The translations under genes and the position numbers were made by a program. The notes below the pieces were generated by a model. The model made no database searches. It was not told the DNA's origin and saw only the letters and a list, made by a program, of their open reading frames with translations. Below, piece by piece: positions 51,301-63,300 of a DNA stretch of 64,000 nt (position 1 is the first letter of the stretch; each line of letters opens with the position of its first letter). Location of the stretch: contig CM076948.1 in NCBI GenBank assembly GCA_039566865.1, positions 11,357,001-11,421,000 of the forward strand, written 5' to 3'. The DNA comes from Aurelia coerulea (taxonomy: Eukaryota > Cnidaria > Scyphozoa > Semaeostomeae > Ulmaridae).

Positions 51301-54300
51301 CGGCGCCAAGGTGGACAGAGACCTAAGGAAAGAGCACCACCAGCGAAGTTTTCAAAGCTGGCTAGACTACTGGTCTAAAACTGGAAAAATATCTTTTTAG
51401 TTAAAAAAATACCTCACAGCATGGTTTTAGATCAGTGCATTGTGTGGAGCTACATTATGGAGCAACATTTCATTTCATATGATCAATTAATTTCTTGGTT
51501 AATTAATTGCTTCCGTAAGAAATTTAAATAATTTTTCCTCAGTAACAATGGTCTCACAATGGTCTCGGCTGCTCTTAACATAGATCGTATTCGCCATTAC
51601 CGTTATAAGTTCTTTACCATGGGTTGTGGAGCAACCTCGTTCCCAGGGTGTTCTGACGTCATACGCTGGTCACGAAGCCGAAAGAACACCCTGGTACACT
51701 TGGCATCAATCTTGCCAATATATGGCAAGATGCGCCCCATTATGGATTTGCAGTTTGCTAGGCAACGATAATCGACGAAAAATGGTCGTTGCTCTAGCGC
51801 TAATTCTGAAGTATATAAATTGAGAAATTAAAAACAAACACTTTGAGGACCCTATTTTAGCCCTTTTTAAGGTATTTAATCATTAATCCGGGGTTAGCAA
51901 GTGCATTTAGTAGGAAAACGAGCACGATCCATTTGGGTGGAAAAAGGGCCTAAGTTGAAATTTTCGAGAATTTCCCCCACAGCTTTGAAAATAGAATGGC
52001 TCGTTATTCGGCGAATTTTAGAGATAAATTGGAGATTAAAAGTGTTTTAGTGAAAGAATACAGTTTTCCGTTGATTTTTGACATGCCGCGGCCGTTTACT
52101 CCTCGCAAAACGGAGTTACGGTGTAAAATGGGGTAGGCCGAAATTATTCCCCATTTTGGGGGACGCGCGCTCCGTTTCTGGGGGCAATATTAAACCCCAA
52201 ATTACGTTATTAGACTTGCAGACGAATGGTCTCTTTAAAACTTTCTTCTGTTTTGAAATCGGGCTTGTAACCATGGAGCATCGACTCCAAACGTAACCTC
52301 AGGTCGGAAAATCGCAACATTTATTTTTCAACCCCCTGTTATGACGTCATAATGAGCCCAACATTTCCTGAAACTCCGAAATTCGGATGCGCCGTGGTCC
52401 ATTACCCCTCTTAAACTCCTCACTTGCCCCATACACCCCATTGATTTTGTGAAATTACCGATTCAATAAAGGCCATTTTTGAATGGGAGCAAGTTATAAT
52501 CTGATTTTACTATTGTTTTCGAATAGCCAATCAAATTGCCGAGCGGCCTCTTGTATCCCAGAGTAGAGGTAGAGCAACGAACTCACTCTGGGGACGAGAT
52601 TGGTTGTGGAGGATTGTTGGTGTGGCTCTTGCGTCTTGCTCTGACTGTGGTGTCCTTCTGCTCTTACCTGGGGTGCCCTTGTTGCAATAGTTCTTTGTAC
52701 ACATTTAGTGGGCGAAGGGTGTTGCCTTGGGGGTGCTTCTAGGCTGGGGTGGGGGTGCTGTGGCTGAACAAGGTTGTTGCAGCTTCGCTGACTGTGTTTT
52801 ACAACTCGTGTGTTTTCCATCATTGCTAATTAAGACATTCAATTACAAATTGTGCTGTAATTAATTGCAACAGGATTGTAATTTATCGACTCTTTCCTCG
52901 ATGAGCTTACTTATTGAGAGAGTTGCTCTTTAAAAAATTCCCACCATACTGATATCTACTCCCATTTCTTATTTACAGTTAGCCTTTGCTTAATCATTTC
53001 CTTATTTTGAAACTGAAGGCTAAACACCAATGGATAATTGAATGAATCCCCTTCAAACATAAGGAATATATCTTGGAGAATTCATCTGGTAAACTGGCAG
53101 GACAAGAAAAACAAGACGTACCTGCAGCTGCTTTTGAAATGTATCAGGAAATCCAGGCATGTACCGGATGAGCAATGCTTGTGACTGCTGAGCCTCGACA
53201 ATGCCCTACAAAAAAAGAAAGTACTTCTTACAAGGATCAGATGACAAGATTTGCATATGCCTTGTGACAATAGTTTATTCTTAGCATGCTTTGATATCTG
53301 TTTCCCAGAAAATGATCTTGCAGTAATCGAAATTTGCAAACCAAAATCTTGCAAAACACTCTGTGAATTCACAGCACTGAAACCAGTGTTATTTTCTAAT
53401 TCGTCCAACTCAATCAAAAATAACTTTATTCACTTATCAACACTACTTTATAACTAACGCTAAGATACAACCAAGAATTGATATCTTATAGTACAGTCAG
53501 GTCAGTATAGCGATTCTCAGCCCAAAATTCGAGCTCCCAAAACAAATTACTCATCAATAATCATCAAATATCAAGGTTCCGAAGGAGAGGAGGGCGCGCG
53601 CAGTGTGGTTGTATGTCTTATTTCCAGAATCGCTATCAATGTGTGATAACTTTGATCACATCCTTTGCTTATATACCTTTTAGTCCCTTTGGGCCATATT
53701 TTGTGCAGTACTGCCGTTTACTTATCTCAGGGGAACATATCCGCGTGTGTATTTCATGAGATAAGAAAATTCATTACTCCTGGTTTTCAATTCGCCCGAA
53801 ATGCGTATTACTAAGCGGTTATTAAGCTGAACTCTTTAGCTGCTTCATTTTTTCATTTTATCATATTTTAAACACAAAAACCCTATCAGCTAAAAAAGAA
53901 CTATTCCTATACAAAATAAACATCTATTTACAAATAAAATAATACAAATTTGCTGATCTTCCTAGGGATCGTGCTTCGGGAAGGATGCTAATTTTTTAGG
54001 AATTCCTTCAGTTTCCTTTTGAATGTGCTAATTGTGGAACTCATTCTGATTTCTAATGGGATTTCATTCCACGTTTTAGCACCAGAGTAGAAAAAACTGC
54101 TTTTGGAGAATTCTAGGTTCTGTCTTGGGGTGTCCAGATCTAACTGATTTCTCGTTCGATGGTTAGATAATTGAGATCTGGTAACAAGCCTCCCTCTTAA
54201 GTTGTCCGGGCAGAGACCATTCAGCTGCTGTGCCAATGCAAGTTCAATTGCTGCTATCAAAGGATTTTGTCACTTGATATTTCAAACTGACTACTAGAAG

Positions 54301-57300
54301 AGAGAATCATATTGGAAATGTGGGGACATACCTGGGCAGGATGAACCGCAACTCCACCAGGCATTGGGTTAGAGCCTCGATCACTGTCCAACACTGTGAA
54401 ATCAAAATTGACTTTGCCACGATTAAAAAGAATGACTTCCGATGAAACTGGTTGGTCGTAAATCTATGAAAAAGACGTAAAGTAACTCACAAATAAATAA
54501 TTTCATGTGCAAGTATATAAAAGATATGTATAAAGGAAAAATACCTTTTTGTGAGTCACAGCTGTGTTGTGAATGATGATAACAAAGGCGAACATAACTT
54601 TAGTCAAGATCGACATTATTGGCTCTCTATTTTGCGCAATATTTCAAATCATGCAGATAGGCAAACAGCTGAATGGCGCTAACTATACTTGTTTTTTCAC
54701 ATATGCAATGTTTTGTAAATAGTTTAACTGCATTTTTCTTAGAACTTCCGAGAGATCCATTGAAACATGGTCAGTTAAAGAACCAATCAAATTTGTAGCA
54801 TTGTCATCACGTGATCAATCTCATGACAAATATTTTACACTTCGCGGAAATTTCTGAATTGGAATTTCGGCTTTATCAAATTCATTTTGTTGGCAAAACA
54901 TTGCCTTATGATTGATGTAGCCAAATTTTAAGGCAACCAAATGTAATGCAGATCTCTGCCTTACTTGTCTTCCAAGATCAATATTTGTACAATTGAATCC
55001 ATATTGCACGAGTGATGCTTGTCCTTTCAAATGAATTCTGTAATCTGGTCCACCATACACACTGCAAACTGCAACCGCTTCAGCCATGGCATGAGAGTGG
55101 CCATAAAATGTGAACTGAAATTGCTGGGTCTCTCCAGGCACCAACTCGCCGTACAATGGAAGGACATCGAAAACCTGAAAAGTGATTGCTTACCAAATTA
55201 ATTTCTTGCGAAGGAGCTTTTAAAAGAATGGGCTGAAACACAGGCTGTAGCAAGCAGCAACAGAATCAACCCAAAGTTCTAATTCAATAAAGCAAATCCT
55301 ACCAAAAACCTTAAATAAATGAAAAATCTCAGAAGGCCCGTAGAAAACGAGCTGAGTTATAAGAATTTGGCTCGTCCAAGAAGTTAACATCCGAATGTTA
55401 CTTGGCGATATGCAGATATAAGGATGCGATAGTCAGTAACGAATCTCTCTAGAAAGATAGATCTTCGTTATTGTGTGTAAGCAACTAAGAGCTATTTGCA
55501 GGCAGAAAACGTCTGCTCCCAATATTTTTGTAGGCATATCTCTCCCCCCCCCCCCCAAATGCTCTTCTATCAATATCAATATTTCAGCAAAAGACTTGAA
55601 TTGAAAACCCTAACAGAAAGCGCTCCAAAACTCGTGAAGAGGAAAGATCAAATTGACTTAGCGCATGACGGACCCATTTTCCCTCTCCTCCATTCCAACG
55701 CTAGAGTGAGATTAACCTCACTTTCATGCCTTCGTTCAGTTCAGTTCTCCAAATTCAAAATGGAAGATGATGGAGCATGCGGTTTAGAAAAGATGAGATA
55801 TAATATGTCGTTTAAAAAGCAAAACCAAGAAAATCCTTCACGAACAATACAACCAAGGACATGGAAAGGTAAGTTTTACACACGATAGAATTAACTGCAG
55901 TGGGAACGACTAGAATATCGTCCTTAGGCCCTTGTCTAGAGTAGTATCATCCGTCTCTGTTAACCGATGCGTTTTCATCAAGTCAAAAAGCACAGGGAAA
56001 CAAGGGACTCCAGGCCATAAGTCTATCGGGTGTACCGGATCAGGATTTTCAGAATCCGGCCGGAACCGGATTTACCGGATTTTTTCATGGAAGCTGGCCG
56101 GACTATCCACACTCATTTTTCCGGCTAATCCAGCCGGAACCGGATTGTTCTATATGAAAATTTCTCTAAGATCGTGTGGAGCGACAAGAACGAAAAGAAA
56201 ACATGGTTATAAAGACATCTGGTAGTCTTGCAGTCTACTGCTGCTGAGCACTTCCATTTGAAATCCGTTGAAAAATAGAACAAGTGACGAGGGGCATATT
56301 TTTTTATAAAAATATATATATAAACAGGGAGTCCCAAAAAAATTGTGCCCTGTTTCACTGAAGATGGCAACAAAACGGTAAAAGATTCTCGCCAAAAATT
56401 TTGCATGATATTGTTCTTCAGATATTCAATTAAAGTTTCCTACCATCCCCGTAAAAATTCGTTGAAAAATGATGGAGCGATGACCTTCAGGAAACCAAAT
56501 TTGCCTGATGACTGAAACCAGCAGTCGGCAATTTTGTCTTACTATTTTGCAAAGATAAATAGCTCCATGGATGAAATGAAACAGCAGCCTCCAATTTCAG
56601 CTCTTGTGAAAATTCTGATAATCATCAGAGACTTTTTAACTATTTCTTACTTCACAGAAACTGTTTCTTACCTCACATGAAGCTAGTTATCACTGCAAAA
56701 TAGCAAGACAAAACGGCCGACCGCTGGTTTCAGTCATTAGGTAAATTTGGTCTTGTGAAGGTCATAGCTCTATCATTTTTCAACGGATTTTTACGGGAAT
56801 GGCAGCAAACTCTATTTGAACATCTGAAGAGCAATATCACATAAAAAGTTTGGTGAGAATCTTTTGCCGTTTTTTGGCAATCTTCAGGCAAACGGGGCAT
56901 AATTTTTTGGGACACCCTGAATATATATGCCTATAACCCGATACGAGTATAACACAAATAGTAGATGAGATACAAAGCTTAAAAATACACAATTGTAGTG
57001 TCCAAGAAGTCTGACAACGTTCGTACTTGTTAGCTTTTCTCAGGTGTCGCTGCTCACGTTTTCTCCTATTTTCCTCTTTAATCATAAAAGCGTACAAGAT
57101 TTATCGATGCACGACGATTTGAACGAGTATCTATGAGAGGGGTTTCTTTAAACTTTAAATTGAGAATACATTTCAATTCATTTATGAAAACTAAGAAATT
57201 CTAGTGCTACGTTTGACGAGCACCAAGAAAGTTTTACAAAACAGCAGCATCTTCACTTGTCATAGCAAAGATGTCTCTGCTTTTTCTAAACAATATCTTG

Positions 57301-60300
57301 GGACGATTCTAACTTTGTAAGTAGACCACAAAGGTTGGCAGTTTTGAAAAAAGGACGCATTTTTACACTTTGCTAGAGTACGTATCAGTTTTTGCTCTGC
57401 TGTATGTTTTATTCACCTTTTTATTACTGTTTTTGCCATCCTCTGCAAGTGGTTTGAATTCTAAATAAAATTCTCAAAAATCCAGTAGCTGGCCGGATTT
57501 CAGTCGTAGATCCGGCCGTTACCAGATTTCCAAAAAATTGGCGATCCGGCCTACCGGATATTCGGTACATCCCTACAAGCCTAGTTATTAACAATGCATA
57601 TACAGTAAATCCCCGCATAAAGAACCTACTTTTTTGAGAGCCAGGCTGAAATAGGTTCTTATTCTAAAGGTACCAAGACCAATTTCAAGGTATAAAAGTT
57701 CGGAGGCCGTTTTAGAATCTTCACCACGGATGTCCAGACCTTTCATTTGTTTTGGTAAAGTAATTATGTATCCGATACCCAATTCTAAGCCAAAAAACTA
57801 TTCCAAATCAACTTTGCTACCCCTGCAATAAGAACATACTTTTCATCAAACTGAAACAGGTTCTGAATTACGAGGTGCATAACTTAGGAAAAGCAGCTAA
57901 TAGGTTCTTATTTTTGTAGGTTCTTATATTCGGAAATTTACTGTATCGAACGATGAACAATTTGATAGTAAGTCACTTAAAAGAATGATTGACAACCCAA
58001 TCAACCACTAGAAAACAGCTTAATTTCTTCGTTCCGTTCTCAATTCTGTAGTATCATTGGCTACTTAACATAATCACCTTCACATATAAGATGGAATGTA
58101 TTTTTCGTGTGACAATACGGAGAGGCATACATTTTTATTCGTCGCCACACGCTTCACTGTTATTTGAAAGGCATACTTTTTACTCGGTTCCGTGCAAACA
58201 TGCACAAAAGCTTTCCAATGACGCCTGAAGATCATGAATAGCGGAATATCTTTTTAATACTGCGAGTAAAGCGCACAAAAGCACCTACCTCTTGAATACC
58301 AATGCTCTCGTTGATAGGCGCTTGCGGCATCCATGGCAACAAAGGATATCGTTGGTCTGTTAATGGAGCAGATTCTGGTGCTGTTGTAGGTCTCATTTGT
58401 AGTGGCACGTGACTGATGGCCGGAGAGGTGCGCGGCCTGTCATTTGTGGAACTGGTTTGACTTCTTCGAAGATCAAGACTGTCTCTTGATTTATCTTTGG
58501 CTTCAATAAACTCTTCGCCGTCAGACATATCCTTTCCTAGGCCTACAAAAGCACATAAGTCATGTTTTCGTTGTAAATGTCAAAGACACTGCTTACAGGA
58601 CAGACATACAGAATAGAAAGGTGAGCTATTCTGGAATTCCGGATTGGACAAGAAAATAACTGAGGACGATGAATGTTGGGACACCATATCAGATAGATCA
58701 GCCAGTTGAAGAACAGTATAGGCATGATAATGAGGATAGAGGAACAGCAAGTAGAGAGATTTTTTGTAGAGACAGTGTACCAGACATTTTTCATCTTTAT
58801 CGGAGGTTCGCTTTTTTTTCCTTGCTAAGCTGTGATACTTGCATCAAATTGCAAGAGACGTCTTACGACGGCGCTATTCATTGTGAGGTAGATATTAACT
58901 CTTTTGACTCTTTCGTGGTCCATTTTCTTCTTTTCTAGTTTCTTTTAAACGAAGGCAACGGATATAATGTAAAAGTTTGTGTATATGCAATCTTGTTTTG
59001 GCCAATAGTGACCTGAAATCAAGCTCTATGCTCTAAGGAAAAAAGTGAGCCTGAACCTGAAGAAACGCTATGTAAAAGCATTTGCAAGGATACCTGATTT
59101 AAGGGTGGATGGATTTAAGGAACAAAGCTTTGGTTGGCTAGTTTACCTCGTTCTTGAATACAAAACCATTAACTTCTTTTCGTCTTTCAATATTTCTAGA
59201 AAAAGTAGATTTTGTCCCTGCGGGAGTATCAACTTGACATTTTCAAATCAAAGATGATTGAAATATCAATTGAAACAATATGTTTCGCCCCATGCTTTTA
59301 TCACAAAGGGATGTGTATAAAGTAGGCCTGTCCACCGAAGGTCGAATAATCGCTATTCGGTTATCTGATCACTATTCGAATAGCAGTGAAGCGCAACGGT
59401 TATTCGCTGCCAACCGAATAGTACGATTATTCGGATTGAATGACCAGTCGAATAGATCGATTATTCGGATAGTATGACTAGTCGACTGGTTGGAATGCAA
59501 AATGATCAGTCAAAGAAACCGAATAGGTTGACATAGCGAATAGTCCGAATAGAATGACAAGCGAATATTGCGAATATTGCGAATAGTATGACTGATTGAA
59601 TGGATCAAACTGTCTTGTCTAGACAGAAGGCGGAAAGCGAGACAAGGGGCAGTGGCAAGGATATTGTTGTGTAAAACAATGAAGTATTGCTAGCTTGTTG
59701 TATTCCTCTGCTTTACTCCATTGTATTGCTATCTTATGGGTGAATAAATGAAGCACAATAATGTGATGTAGCAAGCTTTATTTAGCCTGTGTGCATGCAG
59801 GCAAGCTTCATTTGGTTATCCCCCAGCAGGCTAGCACTGTAGCTGGACCAAAGGTGATACACATTTTTTTATAAGAAACTGGTTTATAAGAAACTAGTAC
59901 TACGATGACCAAACAATTAAGAAACTCTAGTACTACGCTCAAGAACAGTTAAGAAACTCTAAAACTTTATTTCTTTGTGTCTCTCTTATTCTATGTCTTT
60001 CTAACAAAGGTACATTCGTCTTTTCTTGACTTTTAACTCCAAATTTTTGTAAATTTTTGCCTTGATGTGCATGGCTTCTTCTTGATGACAATGTCAATGC
60101 AAAATGGAACCCCTTTCTCGAGAAGAAGGCTCAACTTCGAACAATACCGCAATTTTAGGCCCAAAAAATAAGAAACTGATTAAGAAACTTTTACTACTAA
60201 AACACCGAAATTTTCATGCGAAATTAAGAAACTTTTAGTACTAAGTGCTGATCCAAGTTTCTTATAAAAAAATGTGTAAGACAATTTCCAATACAATAAT

Positions 60301-63300
60301 TGATCTGTGCCCTACTACTAAAATTTTTTATTTCTTTGAACCACGCCCTAGCCACGCCCCTATTCGCCGAATAACCGAATATTCGCTAAAATTAGCACCG
60401 AATATTCGAATACTTATAATCTTTCATTTGGACAGCCCTAGTATAAAGGTTATTGTGAACTTAAGAGGTAGTTTTCTGTAAATGATTTTGTGACACATTT
60501 CCTCGGGCTCACCATCTTGTCTTCAGGGCATAGTGAGTCAGATCCCAGGCTACACCAAATATCAATTAACTGATTGGTTGATATTAAATGATTCTGTAAC
60601 ATGTTTCCGCAGGCTCACAAGTTTGTCTTCGTTGTATAGTGAGCTTGATGCCAGGCTATGCCAACTGTCAATTAATATCTAATGGACGGTGAAATGGTAG
60701 AATAAGTTTTTCCGACAACTTTTTCCTGAACCAGACCCTTTTTATTTGACCAGATTTAAGGTCTAGATTGAGCAATTTATCAAATAAAGTCCAAGCAATC
60801 AAAATTGAATTTAATATGTCCTCAGTTTTTCTCTGTCGAGTTTCGTTCTCGACTTCGTAAAAAGGTTATTAATGAAAACACATCCGAATGAAAAAACTGC
60901 AATTGGAAAGTGTGCACTGATGTAAACAAGCAAAAAAAGCGAATCACATTTCTTATACTAAAAGGATTCGAAATCAAGTGCAAGGTTCAATGATAACAAA
61001 CTGAGTCTAGGCCATTAGCCCTTCTTATCACAACAAACCTTCGTCGTCTTCTTTTCCGTCAAAATTGATTGCATTTTCTTCAAAATTCCATTTAAATTTC
61101 ACTTTCAGAGGGCTCTGATTTGTGACTGTGACGTTTCTTATGTGTTCGGTGTCATTCAAAACACAACCAAAATCAACCTAAAAAAGAAAGACTGCCTGTA
61201 TTCTTTCATGTTTAGGGGATTTATCTTCAACCTCGTAATTGTCACAATGACAAGAGTGCTTGCTCTATGATTGACAACGGCAGTTTCGTGAAAGACATGC
61301 TGGAGCGTTCCTTTCAACAATGATGGTTGTTTTTAGATTCACAATAAAAATGGAAACGAGGAAAAGATTCTTGACTTCGAATGGATCCATTTTTCCCCAG
61401 TTAGGCGCAATTTTATCATAAATTAAGATTGCTACAACTGATGGCATATTTCTACTCAAATCATACTGACACGCTAAACCAGTTTTATCAAAACCAGGAC
61501 GAATTTCAGCCTATCAAATAAGCTTGAATTGTTAGATTGCGAAATCAGAGCTTAGCATCTGATAACCTGGTTTAGTGAAACTTGGTTTAAATTGAAAATG
61601 TCAATGGAGTATTGGCTAACTTTCTTAATCAGAGGAACAAACAGGAAATGAACAATGTCCTCGATATTAACAGCAAACTGAAATAGCAGGTAAACGAACA
61701 AAAATTTAATGATCTACACCATATCAGCACGAGCATCAAATCTTTAAAAATGATTGCACTGATGGCTACTGAATAAGCCATTTGATTTGATTTGATTTGA
61801 TTTAATGGCTTAAAGAAAGTTTAGAAGCTTTGCTATTATTGCTCATTGAAGATTTGATATCTTGATAGCATAGATTCCAAATCTTTTTCTTGGCGTAATA
61901 AGGTGGGTGTAAAATTCTATGACCTATCTCTTCTGATTGAATGGCTTGAAAGAAACTTTAGATAATCATCTATAATTCTACCGTTGGACTTTTCAGAAAT
62001 TTTGAATATTTTTGGAAATTACAGCGTATCTTACATTTCAACTCATTTGAGGATGTGACGTCATCAAATTTCTAAATCATAAACCAGATGAGTGACAGAC
62101 TTCTGCTTGATACCATATTGTAGGCACTCATAAACTATGGTTTTCTTCGAAATTACTTTATGTTGCGTCAAACAGTTTAGAAATTACCATGGTTATAAGT
62201 TTTTTTGAAAATTCTTCTTGAATTCTTGAAAAAGAAGAAAAACACTCTAATTCTGAAAATATTGATGATTTCAGAAAAGTCCAACGGTAGAATTAAAGAG
62301 AAATAGCTAAAGTTTCTTTGAAATCATTCAGTTCAAAGAAATAGGTCACTCAATTTTACATCATCCTTTTAAAGATCTGGAACCTATGCTTATCTTGATT
62401 ATTGTCGGAAATACAGCGTCTTCTGTGTTGACGCCAGATCTGAGGTTGTGATTTCGTCATCGAATTGCGAAATCATAAACCAGAATAGCTACCAATTTCT
62501 GCTTTGTGCGAAATTGCAGGCCTCGGCAAATGTTGGTTTTCTTGGAGATTGTACCACTTTTCCTTTATCAATTTAGGATCTATGATCATGTCATTTTTTT
62601 CAAAAAAAAGAAGGGCGTTGTAATTCCGAAAAGAATCCAGACATCAAACATTTCCAGCGAATGATAATAATAATGATGATAATAGCAAATTTGTCAAAGT
62701 TCCATTCAAGCAATTAAACGAAAAGGCAGATGCAACAACCATTCCATTCAAAGGGCAGGTGTAATAATTTCTTAAGATTTGATGTCTATGCTCATCATAA
62801 TTAGTTTCCTGCAATAACAACAATAACAAATGCCTTGTACTATCATCGTTTGGTTGAAGACTTTACATGGTTGCTCTAAGTACCGTCCGAAAAACAGGAT
62901 TGAAAGAAAATGTCCAATCCTACAAGTCGCATTGACAGTGATATGCTCTTTACCAGTCAACCTTTCAACGAAGTTTAACAAGGAGAACAAATTGAAATCG
63001 TCTCGGAAAATCTATTACTTGCAAAAAATGTAGACAAAATAATAAATTCACTTATCATTTAAGCATTGAAAACTATTATGAATTAACAAAATTTAAGAAA
63101 CAATGTCAAAACAAAATTGCTATTTTTCTATGTACGCAATTGATGGTAACATATTTTACAAGCTGTATAGCAGTCTTTGTTAAAAAAATCTAACTTACCA
63201 CATTTGTTTCAAAGTCTAGGTTAGGATAATAAACATCTCCTCTGAGTTCGATGCAATCCTATAAATGTACAATAGATACAATGTTACATCGGACTATTAA

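Noticed and set aside
52494..52823. Minus-strand Pro/Gln/His-rich frame of 109 codons
   Set aside because: Biased composition from a simple C-rich stretch; no homology or splice context.
58289..58528. Separate gene starting at the internal ATG of exon 4 (MSDGEEF)
   Set aside because: An upstream acceptor and the split Gly codon join it in frame to exon 3, and its end runs in frame into VFDVLP.
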